Both the position numbers and the translations under genes were made by a program. The notes beneath the pieces were generated by a model. That model was not told the origin of the DNA and did no database searches. It was given only the letters and a program-made list of their open reading frames with translations. This document shows positions 1 through 7,592 of a stretch of DNA of 64,000 nt, piece by piece; the stretch's first letter is position 1, and every line of letters begins with the position of its first letter. The stretch spans positions 124,001-188,000 of the forward strand of contig NZ_BJTC01000006.1 in the NCBI RefSeq assembly GCF_006829085.1. Reading direction: 5' to 3'. Origin of the DNA: Chryseobacterium sp. ON_d1 (lineage in GTDB: Bacteria; Bacteroidota; Bacteroidia; Flavobacteriales; Weeksellaceae).

Positions 1-448
1 AAGACATCCATCCGTTCAAGTGGATAACATCGGGTACCCAGTTTAGCTTTTTAATGGTTTCAATAACTCCTCTGGCAAAGAATATAGCTCTTTCGTCATT
101 GTCTTCGAAAGGGTTTCCTTCATCATCGAAATAATATTGCTTTCTTTTGAAGTATTCTTCATTGTCAATAAAGTAAACCTGAAGTCTTTCCCCCGGAAGC
201 GACGCTACTTTAATGATCAGAGGCTGATCCAGGTCATTGATAATAATATTCATCCCTGAAAGACGGATTACTTCATGAAGCTGGAACTTTCTCTCACTTA
301 TTTGTCCAAATCTTGGCATAAAAACTCTTACATCATTGCCTTCTTGGTGCATCTTAAGTGCCATTTTGTTTACCACTGCAGCCATATTTGTGTCTTCCTG
401 ATATGGATACATCTCTGTAGTAATGTACAGTATTTTTTGATTCGGCAT
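1..448 (-). CDS. glgA: Glycogen/starch synthase, N-terminal part (gene runs off the window)
   Basis: The first 149 codons read MPNQKILYITTEMYPYQ and continue with MALKMHQEGNDVRVFMPRFG and DVIHLNGWMS at the window edge. This is the N-terminal lobe of a GT-B starch/glycogen synthase, with the hallmark H-x-N/D-x-W segment. The family transfers glucose from an NDP-glucose donor to an alpha-1,4-glucan in the cytoplasm. The usual KxGGL motif near the start is not visible; the matching stretch reads TNMAAVV, as in the shorter Bacteroidota homologues. The start is the ATG at 448-446, and a minus-strand TAATTTTG box (495-488) lies 40 bp upstream. The gene is divergent from panC. Catalytic residues of the C-terminal lobe are outside the window, so activity cannot be judged. 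Confidence 0.8.
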   Translation of the reverse strand, partial: MPNQKILYITTEMYPYQEDTNMAAVVNKMALKMHQEGNDVRVFMPRFGQISERKFQLHEVIRLSGMNIIINDLDQPLIIKVASLPGERLQVYFIDNEEYFKRKQYYFDDEGNPFEDNDERAIFFARGVIETIKKLNWVPDVIHLNGWMS

Positions 449-591
449 AAACTTTCTATCTAATTTTTGTAAAAATGCTTTAATGTGCAAAATTACAAAA
501 AAACATCCAACATTATTTTAATTAACATTTTTTTACGAAAATTACCTTTTCCAATTTATTAAAACCCCATATTATTATGCGATATTTTTAG

Positions 592-599
592 TATTTTTG
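592..599 (+). promoter_or_regulatory. panC promoter -7 box (TATTTTTG)
   Basis: TATTTTTG matches the Bacteroidota TAnnTTTG -7 element and ends 20 bp before the panC ATG at 620, giving a very short leader. No clear TTG -33 element is seen at the expected distance, so the call rests on the -7 box alone. Confidence 0.5.
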
Positions 600-619
600 A
601 AATAGTATTAAAATAAACT

Positions 620-1468
620 ATGGAAGTTATAAAAAACAGGAAGGTCCTTCAGGATTTCATTGAAAGACAGAAGGAAATGGGAAAAAAAATTGGCTTTGCT
701 CCTACTATGGGAGCCTTACACAAAGGCCATCTTTCTCTGTATGAAGAGGCAAGAAAAGAAAATGATCTTGTCATTTCTTCAATTTTTGTAAATCCAACCC
801 AGTTCAATAATCCTGAAGATCTTGAAAAATATCCAAGAGATATTAACAGGGACATTCTTATTCTGCAGAATTCAGGGCTTGTAGATGCTGTATACATTCC
901 TGAAGTTGCAGATATTTACCCTGAAAAAACAGAAAGTCAGCATTATGATTTTGATGGTTTGGAAAATGAGATGGAAGGAAAATCAAGACCCGGACATTTC
1001 GACGGAGTAGGAACCGTTGTAGAAGAACTTTTCAGACAGGTACAGCCAGACCATGCTTATTTTGGTGAAAAAGATTTCCAGCAGCTTGCCATTATTAAAA
1101 AAATGGTAGAGAAAAAACATCTCCCTGTTAAAATAACCGGAGTTCCTATTTACAGAGCAGAAAACGGATTAGCATTAAGTTCAAGAAACCAAAGACTTCA
1201 TGAAGACCGTAAAGAAGCTTCAAAAGTTATCTATGAGACTTTAAAAAAAGTAAACGACTGGTTCAGAACCGTTACTATACCAGAAATCAAGCAAAGAGTA
1301 ACTGATATTTTCGATGACCAGCAGGGAATGAAACTCGAATACTTCCTGATAGCGGATGAAAAGACACTGCAGGAAACAGATTTCTTCTATAAGGACAGAA
1401 ATTTCAGAGCATTTATAGTAGTTGTTGTAGATGGTGTAAGATTAATTGACAATATGCATCTGGATTAA
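620..1468 (+). CDS. panC: Pantoate--beta-alanine ligase (pantothenate synthetase)
   Basis: PanC joins pantoate and beta-alanine using ATP to make pantothenate, the coenzyme A precursor, in the cytosol. The 282-residue protein has the usual family length. It starts with the HIGH-type nucleotide-binding motif region FAPTMGALHKGHLSL (about residues 26-40), then has FVNPTQFN, the pantoate-binding GHFDGVGTVV and the KMSKS-equivalent LSSRNQRL segment. The ATG at 620 follows a TATTTTTG box by 20 bp. A strong terminator at 1491 ends the unit, so the gene appears monocistronic and divergent from glgA. No unusual residues were noticed. Confidence 0.97.
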   Translation: MEVIKNRKVLQDFIERQKEMGKKIGFAPTMGALHKGHLSLYEEARKENDLVISSIFVNPTQFNNPEDLEKYPRDINRDILILQNSGLVDAVYIPEVADIYPEKTESQHYDFDGLENEMEGKSRPGHFDGVGTVVEELFRQVQPDHAYFGEKDFQQLAIIKKMVEKKHLPVKITGVPIYRAENGLALSSRNQRLHEDRKEASKVIYETLKKVNDWFRTVTIPEIKQRVTDIFDDQQGMKLEYFLIADEKTLQETDFFYKDRNFRAFIVVVVDGVRLIDNMHLD

Positions 1469-1490
1469 TATATAATATACTAAAAAAACA

Positions 1491-1525
1491 AATGCTCTGA
1501 CAGCAGTCGTCAGAGCATTTTTATT
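1491..1525 (+). terminator. Rho-independent terminator after panC
   Basis: A perfect 11-bp stem (AATGCTCTGAC with GTCAGAGCATT), a 7-nt loop and a following T-rich tract lie 22 bp after the panC stop. Confidence 0.9.
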
Positions 1526-1562
1526 TAGGATAATTCTTATAGTCTTATTTTCAGCATTGATA

Positions 1563-1594
1563 CAAAAATCAAAGGCCTCCTGTAGGAAGCCTTT
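1563..1594 (-). terminator. Terminator of the tRNA Lys-Leu-Lys unit
   Basis: Read on the minus strand, AAAGGCTTCC and GGAGGCCTTT pair around TACA (1594-1571), followed by GATTTTTG. It lies about 57 nt after the last tRNA of the unit and points in the same direction. Confidence 0.8.
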
Positions 1595-1650
1595 GAAACA
1601 CCAAATCACAAAATATTAATATGAAAAAAATTTACTTTTCAGTAAACTTG

Positions 1651-1723
1651 TGACCCGGCTGGGATTCGAACCCAGGACCCATACATTAAAAGTGTATTGC
1701 TCTACCAGCTGAGCTACCGAGTC
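1651..1723 (-). tRNA. tRNA-Lys (anticodon TTT)
   Basis: The 73-nt cloverleaf has acceptor GACTCGG/CCGGGTC (one G-U pair), anticodon loop CTTTTAA giving anticodon TTT, and T-arm CTGGG-TTCGAAT-CCCAG. The discriminator is A and no CCA is encoded. It is identical to the copy at 1895-1967 and is the last gene of a three-tRNA unit. Confidence 0.97.
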
Positions 1724-1776
1724 GGCCACAATTAAATGAAATAAATTTCAATATTAATTATAAATTTTCTTTGCAG

Positions 1777-1859
1777 TGCCTGCGACTGGACTCGAACCAG
1801 CACATCCTTAGGAAACCACCCCCTCAAGATGGCGTGTCTACCAATTTCACCACGCAGGC
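1777..1859 (-). tRNA. tRNA-Leu (anticodon GAG)
   Basis: The 83-nt class II tRNA has acceptor GCCTGCG/CGCAGGC, anticodon stem CCATC/GGTGG with loop TTGAGGG (anticodon GAG), a long variable arm around GTTTCCTAAGGATGT, and T-arm GCTGG-TTCGAGT-CCAGT. No CCA is encoded. It is the middle gene of the Lys-Leu-Lys unit. Confidence 0.97.
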
Positions 1860-1894
1860 AATAAAATCACAAATCAAGTAATTTTTATTGCTAG

Positions 1895-1967
1895 TGACCC
1901 GGCTGGGATTCGAACCCAGGACCCATACATTAAAAGTGTATTGCTCTACCAGCTGAGCTACCGAGTC
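1895..1967 (-). tRNA. tRNA-Lys (anticodon TTT), second copy
   Basis: Same 73-nt sequence as the copy at 1651-1723; the identity also covers six bases on the 5' side (GTGGCC) before the mature end. It is first in the unit, about 55 nt downstream of a TATCTTTG promoter box. Confidence 0.97.
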
Positions 1968-2022
1968 GGCCACTTATTATAACAAGTTTTCATTTAAGTA
2001 ATGTCCCTTGTTTTAAGTGGTG

Positions 2023-2051
2023 CAAAGATATGACTTTTTTCTTTATCTCAA
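2023..2051 (-). promoter_or_regulatory. Promoter of the tRNA unit
   Basis: The minus strand reads TTTTG, an 18-nt spacer and TATCTTTG (2030-2023), a full match to the Bacteroidota TTG / TAnnTTTG promoter. It is directed at the tRNA-Lys gene at 1967. Confidence 0.75.
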
Positions 2052-2083
2052 AACTTTTTCGCAAATTTGTTTAAAAAAAATTC

Positions 2084-2599
2084 ATGGTAATTTCATTGAT
2101 CGGATACATGGGAAGTGGCAAATCTCACATTTCCAAAATATTAAGCGAAAAAATCAATTTTAAATTAATTGACCTCGATAAAGAGATTTCCAGAAGAAAT
2201 AAATTAACCATTCCTGAAATTTTCGAAAAGAAGGGGGAGATTTACTTTAGAAAGCTGGAAAGAGAGGCTCTGGAAGAGATATTGGCATCAGAAGAGAATG
2301 TGGTTTTAAGCCTCGGCGGAGGAACTCCTGTATATTATAACAATATGGAGATCATCAATCATAACTCCCAAAGTGTGTTTCTAAGAAGCTCTGTGGGAAC
2401 ATTAGTTGAAAGACTTTCAAAACAGAAAGAAAAAAGGCCATTGATTGCCAACATATCTGATGAAGACCTGCCGGAATTCATCGCCAAGCATTTATTTGAA
2501 AGGAATCAATTTTACAGTAAGGCTCAGTTTAGCGTGGGAACAGATTCCCGGGAGCCAGAAGATATTGTTAACGAAATAATAGAAAAGCTCTATCTCTAG
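2084..2599 (+). CDS. aroK: Shikimate kinase
   Basis: AroK phosphorylates shikimate at the 3-OH with ATP, the fifth step of chorismate synthesis. The 171-residue protein has the compact family size. It shows the Walker A motif GYMGSGKS (about residues 7-14), the shikimate-binding DLDKEI segment with the two acidic residues (about 32-37), and the GGGTP loop (about 82-86). A lid follows with KEKRPL, where the Arg is expected to contact ATP. The stop codon lies inside the downstream terminator hairpin. It is convergent with the S4-domain gene and appears to be a single-gene unit. Confidence 0.96.
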   Translation: MVISLIGYMGSGKSHISKILSEKINFKLIDLDKEISRRNKLTIPEIFEKKGEIYFRKLEREALEEILASEENVVLSLGGGTPVYYNNMEIINHNSQSVFLRSSVGTLVERLSKQKEKRPLIANISDEDLPEFIAKHLFERNQFYSKAQFSVGTDSREPEDIVNEIIEKLYL

Positions 2600-2612
2600 A
2601 GCTTTTATTTTT
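2583..2612. terminator. Terminator overlapping the aroK stop, probably bidirectional
   Basis: A perfect 10-bp stem AAAAGCTCTA / TAGAGCTTTT with loop TCTC. The aroK TAG is the first three bases of the right arm. T-rich sequence follows on the plus strand and a weaker one on the minus strand, serving the convergent S4-domain gene. Confidence 0.85.
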
Positions 2613-2615
2613 TAT

Positions 2616-3053
2616 TTAATCTTCATCATCCGCTTCACCATCTACCTCTCCAAAGAAATCATCCCAGTCTGTAAAGTCTGAGTCGATATCATTTCCTACA
2701 TATTCATCCATTTCTCTTCTGTCTTTTTTAGTAGGCCTTCCCTCTCCTTTATTTCGGTAATAGTCTTGTGACATCTTACGAAGTTTCAGCAATTCATATT
2801 GTTCTTTATCAGTCACATCCTGGATATGAAGCGGTACCAGTTTGGCTCCTATCCTGCTTTTAGGAATCTGAATTACCTTTATTTTATAATCAATCTGATT
2901 CTTACGGATTTTAATCGTATCCCCCTCTTTTACCTCCTTAGATGACTTTACGGCAGACGTTCCTATAGAAACTCTGTTCTTTTTAATCTCCTCTGCTGCA
3001 ATACTTCTCGTCTTATAAAAACGAATGCTCCATAAAAATTTATCTATTCTCAT
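2616..3053 (-). CDS. Hsp15-like S4-domain RNA-binding protein
   Basis: The N-terminal 50 residues (MRIDKFLWSIRFYKTRSIAA, then NRVSIG, VKEGDTIKI) form a typical S4 RNA-binding fold. This is the arrangement of Hsp15 (HslR), a heat-shock protein that binds stalled 50S subunits with attached nascent chain. Residues about 85-112 are basic and the C-terminus (from about 118) is strongly acidic, ending in EVDGEADDED, which is longer than in E. coli HslR. The start is the ATG at 3053. The gene is divergent from the lipoprotein at 3109. S4 identity is clear; the ribosome-rescue role is inferred from the family. Confidence 0.85.
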   Translation of the reverse strand: MRIDKFLWSIRFYKTRSIAAEEIKKNRVSIGTSAVKSSKEVKEGDTIKIRKNQIDYKIKVIQIPKSRIGAKLVPLHIQDVTDKEQYELLKLRKMSQDYYRNKGEGRPTKKDRREMDEYVGNDIDSDFTDWDDFFGEVDGEADDED

Positions 3054-3062
3054 AATTTTTTA

Positions 3063-3070
3063 TACTTTTG
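3063..3070 (+). promoter_or_regulatory. Promoter -7 box (TACTTTTG) for the lipoprotein at 3109
   Basis: TACTTTTG fits TAnnTTTG and lies 38 bp before the ATG. No good -33 TTG is visible, since the upstream bases are in the divergent S4 gene. Confidence 0.45.
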
Positions 3071-3108
3071 CCGTTATATTATTTGTAAAGTAATTAAAGT
3101 TTTTTGAA

Positions 3109-3867
3109 ATGAAAAAAATATTTTTATATATCCTTGCAGGATCTTTGTGTTTTTCTGCATGTAAAAAAGATGATTCGATTGACACCTATGTAGAGCCGGA
3201 AGACATTGCAACACAAAACAGCTATGATGATCAGGCCATTAAGAAATTCATGGATGAAAACTATCTTGACGCACAAGGTAATATAAAAGCATTCAGTTCT
3301 ACGGATACTACAGATGATAATGAGAAAAAACTATCTGAACTGAATCCTGTAACGCTTCCTTCAGGAACCATCTATATCGTCAGAAACGGAGCTCAGCCTG
3401 TAAACCCAGGTGCTGATCAGGTCATTAAAAATAATGACATCCTTACCTTAATGATGAAAGCTACCACTTATCTTGCAATTAATACAGACGGACAGTCTTC
3501 ATTTACTTCTTCGACATCCTTTGTAAACACAATCAACGGAAGTGGTATTCCTATAATTGATCCTAAATTTTATTATATTTCTAATGTGGAAGGCAAGAAG
3601 GATCCATTGATAGCAAACGCAACAACTGACGCTGCAAAACAACCAAGCTATTATACAATTGAAGGATTTAATGAAGCTATGCAGAAGTTTACAGCATTTA
3701 AAGATTATTCCAGCGGATCACCTTATAATCTACAGGGAGTAATTATTGTTCCTTCAAGAGCTGCTTTTGCAAGAGATCCATATTATACAGGCTACAGTTC
3801 TGTTTCACTTAGAAATAAGACTTTTGTTTTCAACTTCCAGGTATACGGAAGAGCAGACAGGCCATAA
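3109..3867 (+). CDS. Lipoprotein, distant FKBP-type isomerase-like
   Basis: The protein begins with a lipoprotein signal, MKKIFLYILAGSLCFSAC, with Cys18 as the lipid-attachment residue, so it should sit in a membrane facing the periplasm. Residues about 75-250 resemble the divergent FKBP-like lipoproteins of Flavobacteriia: a beta-rich body with a helix region (EGFNEAMQKF) and a LQGVIIVPSRAAFA strand resembling the FKBP segment that precedes the hydrophobic pocket. Many of those proteins are isomerase-like in fold only. It stands alone between two terminators. Lipoprotein identity is solid; the FKBP relation is a judgement from pattern and could be wrong. Confidence 0.6.
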   Translation: MKKIFLYILAGSLCFSACKKDDSIDTYVEPEDIATQNSYDDQAIKKFMDENYLDAQGNIKAFSSTDTTDDNEKKLSELNPVTLPSGTIYIVRNGAQPVNPGADQVIKNNDILTLMMKATTYLAINTDGQSSFTSSTSFVNTINGSGIPIIDPKFYYISNVEGKKDPLIANATTDAAKQPSYYTIEGFNEAMQKFTAFKDYSSGSPYNLQGVIIVPSRAAFARDPYYTGYSSVSLRNKTFVFNFQVYGRADRP

Positions 3868-3892
3868 ATAATATTAAGTTTAAATAAAATAA

Positions 3893-3924
3893 TAACCCCG
3901 CAATCATTGTTGCGGGGTTTATTT
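3893..3924. terminator. Bidirectional terminator between convergent genes
   Basis: The hairpin AACCCCGCAA / TTGCGGGGTT has a short loop, with T-rich runs on the plus side and an A-rich run on the left. It separates the lipoprotein (plus) and the GltB-like gene (minus). Confidence 0.9.
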
Positions 3925-3943
3925 ATATCAGTATTCTACAGAA

Positions 3944-5461
3944 TTACGATCTTGCTTTCTGCTTTACATTCCCTAAGATATCCGGGAAATATAGATCTGC
4001 AAGGTGATCAAACTCATCTCCTCTCATGAACATAGTGGCATCTACCTCTTCGTAAGAATTTCTTCCTGCTGCTGCAATCAGCTCATTACAAGTATGCAGT
4101 GTGTTTTTATGGAAGTGATATACTCTTTCTGCTTTATCTGTCACATCAAGTCCTTTAATAAGCATCTTATCCTGCGTTGCTACTCCTGTAGGACAGTTGT
4201 TTGAATTACATCTCAATGCCTGAATACATCCTAAAGAGAACATAAACCCTCTTGCATTGTTACACATATCAGCTCCCATGGCCACTGCTCTCAGGATATC
4301 AAGACTCGTAAGCACCTTGCCGCTGGCAATTACTCTTAATTTGCTTCTTACATTATAATTATTAAGCGTTCTGTTTACAAAAATCAAAGCGGGTTCTAAT
4401 GGCATCCCTACTCCATCCGAGAATTCCGGTGGCGCGGCACCTGTTCCTCCTTCCGCTCCGTCTATCGTGATAAAGTCCGGATAAATCTTCAGGACATTCA
4501 TTTGTACACAGATATCTTCAAATTCTCTAGTATCTCCGATACAAAGTTTAAAGCCAACCGGCTTTCCTCCGGAAAGATCCCTCAATTGCTGTACAAACCT
4601 CAACAGCCCAGCAGCATCGGAGAAAGCTGTATGTGATGGTGGCGAAATAACGGTCATTCCCGGTGTTACGTGGCGGATCGCTGCAATTTCCGGAGTATTT
4701 TTCACCCCTGGAAGGACACCCCCATGCCCCGGTTTTGCTCCCTGTGACAATTTGATTTCAATCATTTTTACATTCGGAAGGGTAGCATATTTGGTAAATA
4801 ATTCAGGATTGAATTTTCCCTCGTCGTCACGGCATCCAAAATACCCTGTTCCAATCTGCCAGCACAGATCTCCTCCTTCCATATGGTAAGGTGAAATTCC
4901 TCCTTCTCCGGTGTTATGATAAAAGTTTCCTTTTTTTGCTCCTCTGTTCAGAGAAATCTGTGCTCTGTCACTCAACGCTCCGAAACTCATAGCAGAGATA
5001 TTGAATAAAGAAGCATGGTAAGGCTGTGTACACTGCTCACCTCCTACCCACACTCTCGGAAGTTCTTCTGATGGTGACTTTGCGTAAATAGAGTGCTTGA
5101 TTCCTTCATATTTCCTGTGGTTCACTTCCAGCTGTGTTCCGAAAGCTACTGTATCACTTAAATTTTTTGCACGTCTGTATACTGCAGAACGCTGGTTTCT
5201 TGGAAACGGTTTCCCGTCTGTCTCCCTTTCAATGAAGTATTGTTGCATTTCAGGTGAAATACTCTCGAAAAAATACCGGAAATATCCTAATACAGGAAAG
5301 TTTCGCAAAATAGCATGTTTCGATTGGTACGCATTGTAAACACCCAATGCATAAATTGCGGATAACAGCGTTGGTATCCAATAATGCGCTCTGATCAGTA
5401 TTGCTATAATCCATGTAGCAACTACCAATACGATTCCCCAAGATAAAAACTTATCTCTCAT
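3944..5461 (-). CDS. FMN-binding glutamate synthase family protein (membrane-anchored GltB-like)
   Basis: The 505-residue protein starts with two hydrophobic segments (about residues 8-25 and 28-42), then carries the TIM-barrel FMN domain of glutamate synthase: GEGGISPYH, KLSQGAKPGHGG, SPPSHTAFSD, DGAEGGTGAAP and IASGKV. Near the C-terminus CIQALRCNSNNCPTGVATQ supplies the three cysteines that bind the 3Fe-4S cluster in GltB. The amidotransferase and GXGXG domains of full-length GltB are absent, so it is not a complete glutamate synthase. Such stand-alone proteins are common in Bacteroidota with an unproven reaction. The start at 5461 gives the membrane anchor. Confidence 0.85.
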   Translation of the reverse strand: MRDKFLSWGIVLVVATWIIAILIRAHYWIPTLLSAIYALGVYNAYQSKHAILRNFPVLGYFRYFFESISPEMQQYFIERETDGKPFPRNQRSAVYRRAKNLSDTVAFGTQLEVNHRKYEGIKHSIYAKSPSEELPRVWVGGEQCTQPYHASLFNISAMSFGALSDRAQISLNRGAKKGNFYHNTGEGGISPYHMEGGDLCWQIGTGYFGCRDDEGKFNPELFTKYATLPNVKMIEIKLSQGAKPGHGGVLPGVKNTPEIAAIRHVTPGMTVISPPSHTAFSDAAGLLRFVQQLRDLSGGKPVGFKLCIGDTREFEDICVQMNVLKIYPDFITIDGAEGGTGAAPPEFSDGVGMPLEPALIFVNRTLNNYNVRSKLRVIASGKVLTSLDILRAVAMGADMCNNARGFMFSLGCIQALRCNSNNCPTGVATQDKMLIKGLDVTDKAERVYHFHKNTLHTCNELIAAAGRNSYEEVDATMFMRGDEFDHLADLYFPDILGNVKQKARS

Positions 5462-5514
5462 GAATGTAGTATTTAAAGTTTAAAAATAAATTTAGTAGAA
5501 TTTTTGCAAAGAGC

Positions 5515-6861
5515 CTATGCTTTTGCTAAAAAATTTTGGTAAGAAGATTGCACAGAAACCGTGCCATCTGACAGGATTTTTTCTAAATTCAGAAATTCAA
5601 TTTGATTTACGGATGCAGGATCAAAGTCTTTCTGAACTCTCACATAATTTTCTGTGAAGCCAAACATTTTCCCATCTTTATTTTCGTGCTCCCAAAGAAC
5701 AGGAAGTGTCTTTCCAAGTTGCGTCTGGTAAAATGCCATTTTCTTCTTCTCAGAAAGAATTCTCAACATTTTATTACGCTTTTTCCTTTCTGCTATAGGA
5801 ACTACTCCATCCATTGCAGCAGCTTCAGTATTTTCTCTTTCAGAATAGGTAAATACGTGAAGGTAAGTAATAGGAAGCTCATTAAGGAAATTATACGTTT
5901 CCATAAATCTTTCCTCTGTTTCTCCCGGGAATCCTACAATAACATCGACACCGATAGCCGCATCAGGCATTACCTCGCGGATCTTGTTCACTCTGTCATT
6001 ATAAAGTTTAGTCAGGTAACGACGCTTCATTTTTTTCAGGAGCTCATCACTTCCGGACTGTAAAGGAATGTGAAAATGAGGAACGAAGCTTCTGCTTTTA
6101 GAAACCAGTTCAATACTTTCATCTTTTAAAAGGTTGGGTTCAATAGAAGATATGCGAATTCTTTCTATTCCATCTACTTTATCCAGCTCTGAAATAAGAT
6201 CAAGAAAAGTATGCTCGTGTCTTTTATTTCCAAACTCTCCTTTACCGTAATCACCGATATTTACACCGGTAAGAACAATTTCTTTGATGTCTTTTGCAGC
6301 GATCTCCGTGGCATTTCTGAGTACATTTTCTATGGTATCAGAACGTGAAATTCCTCTAGCCAATGGAATGGTACAGTAGGTACATTTATAGTCGCAGCCA
6401 TCCTGTACTTTCAGGAAAGCTCTGGTTCTGTCTCCAATAGAATAACTTCCGATAAAAAAATCGGTTTCTTCAATTTCACATGAATGAACTACTCCTTCAT
6501 TTTCAGATTTCTCCAAATCGTCAAGATAACTCAGAATATTGAATTTTTCTTTTGCTCCCAAAACAAGATCAACACCTTCAATCTGTGAAATTTCTTCGGG
6601 TTTCAGCTGTGCATAGCATCCAACAATTACTACCAGTCCTTCCGGATTGGCTTTCATTGCTCTTTTTACGTGAAGTTTACATTCACGGTCAGCATTTTCT
6701 GTCACAGAACATGTATTGATAACATACACATTCGCTTTTTCATCAAAACTTACCTTCTCATAACCTGCATCTGTTAATTGACGGGCAATAGTAGATGTTT
6801 CTGCAAAGTTTAATTTGCAGCCCAGTGTATGAAACGCGGCAGTTCTGTGAAAAGTTGACAT
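5515..6861 (-). CDS. mtaB: tRNA t6A methylthiotransferase MtaB
   Basis: MtaB adds a methylthio group to t6A37 of ANN-decoding tRNAs, using radical SAM chemistry and two 4Fe-4S clusters. The 448-residue protein has the UPF0004 domain with LGCKLN, NTCSVTENAD and GCYAQL (cysteines at about residues 15, 51 and 82). The radical-SAM motif CDYKCTYC lies near residue 155, with PFHIPLQSGSD and VGFPGETEE further on. The C-terminal TRAM-like region is short. Cys spacing and the LGCKLN start favour MtaB over MiaB or RimO. A consensus promoter stands directly upstream and the gene seems to be transcribed alone. Confidence 0.93.
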   Translation of the reverse strand: MSTFHRTAAFHTLGCKLNFAETSTIARQLTDAGYEKVSFDEKANVYVINTCSVTENADRECKLHVKRAMKANPEGLVVIVGCYAQLKPEEISQIEGVDLVLGAKEKFNILSYLDDLEKSENEGVVHSCEIEETDFFIGSYSIGDRTRAFLKVQDGCDYKCTYCTIPLARGISRSDTIENVLRNATEIAAKDIKEIVLTGVNIGDYGKGEFGNKRHEHTFLDLISELDKVDGIERIRISSIEPNLLKDESIELVSKSRSFVPHFHIPLQSGSDELLKKMKRRYLTKLYNDRVNKIREVMPDAAIGVDVIVGFPGETEERFMETYNFLNELPITYLHVFTYSERENTEAAAMDGVVPIAERKKRNKMLRILSEKKKMAFYQTQLGKTLPVLWEHENKDGKMFGFTENYVRVQKDFDPASVNQIEFLNLEKILSDGTVSVQSSYQNFLAKA

Positions 6862-6886
6862 TTGTTACTCCTGAATTTTATGGGTG

Positions 6887-6915
6887 CAAAGATAGTAATT
6901 TTAATAAGAATGCAA
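6887..6915 (-). promoter_or_regulatory. mtaB promoter
   Basis: Minus strand TTG (6915-6913), an 18-nt spacer and TATCTTTG (6894-6887), with the mtaB ATG 26 nt beyond the -7 box. This is a full match to the Bacteroidota consensus. Confidence 0.8.
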
Positions 6916-6927
6916 GATTGATTCAAT

Positions 6928-7518
6928 CTATTGTTTATATTCGCCCCTCACTTCGGGACTGTTTTGAAAACAGACAGGTGATGAATTGATTTCCTGATCC
7001 GGGTTTGAAAATCTGGTTTTCATTTCTGTATTAAACTCCTGAGAACGGTTTCTGGCTATAGAAAGTGTATTCCAGTCTTCATTTTTTATCATTTTAGCAA
7101 TATACACGATCTGCCCGATGTGATAAGGATAATGAGCCAATTGACGCATAACAGCATCTATCACAGAATGGGCTTCTCCCCTGATATATATTGTTGAATA
7201 AAGATTCTCATCATTTATTTTGTCAAGAGCATTAAAAAAACAGATCCAGCCTTTTTCCCAATACTCAAGGACTTCCTCTTTAGTTGTAAAAGAGTTGACA
7301 AATTCGTCATCACGGTTACGAGAAGATTTTTCTCCATCTTCTGTAAGGAAATTGGTCCATCTTGAAAGCATATTTCCAGCAATATGCTTTACTATTATGG
7401 CAATAGAATTACTTTCATCATTATACTGCCAGAACAGCTGCTCCTCCGTAAGCTGATTAAAGGTTTTATCACCAAGCGATTTATAGTATTCAAAGCGTTT
7501 TACAAACAGGCCTTTCAT
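6928..7518 (-). CDS. DinB-like protein of the DUF1572 family
   Basis: The 196-residue protein has the four-helix DinB/YfiT-like pattern: a first His in IIVKHIAGNMLSRW, a helix ending EYWEKGWICFF, and the paired histidines of QLAHYPYHIGQIVYIAKM near residue 135. These three His positions are the metal-binding triad of the superfamily, whose members include thiol transferases. DUF1572 proteins are common in Bacteroidota but have no proven substrate. The last 30 residues are low in complexity and run close to the mtaB promoter. It lies upstream of mtaB in the same direction, but that promoter makes co-transcription optional. Confidence 0.82.
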   Translation of the reverse strand: MKGLFVKRFEYYKSLGDKTFNQLTEEQLFWQYNDESNSIAIIVKHIAGNMLSRWTNFLTEDGEKSSRNRDDEFVNSFTTKEEVLEYWEKGWICFFNALDKINDENLYSTIYIRGEAHSVIDAVMRQLAHYPYHIGQIVYIAKMIKNEDWNTLSIARNRSQEFNTEMKTRFSNPDQEINSSPVCFQNSPEVRGEYKQ

Positions 7519-7548
7519 TCTTTCTATTTTGATATCTAATTTAAAATA

Positions 7549-7574
7549 AAAACCACTTCGTTTGAAGTGGTTTT
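7549..7574 (-). terminator. Terminator after the T9SS type B protein gene
   Basis: An 11-bp stem AAAACCACTTC / GAAGTGGTTTT with loop of 4, followed on the minus strand by TTATTTTAAA. It separates the adhesin-like gene from the DUF1572 gene. Confidence 0.85.
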
Positions 7575-7592
7575 ATCTATATGTTTTATTTA

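Noticed and set aside
275..463. Plus-strand ORF of 62 codons at the window start
   Set aside because: It lies opposite the clear glycogen-synthase reading frame and its peptide looks like an antisense translation.
1651..1967. Two identical tRNA-Lys genes as a possible integration or att site
   Set aside because: No integrase or partial tRNA copy is near; a Lys-Leu-Lys tRNA unit with its own promoter and terminator explains it.
3944..5461. Full glutamate synthase large subunit
   Set aside because: Only the FMN/3Fe-4S part is present (505 residues, membrane anchor); amidotransferase and C-terminal domains are missing.
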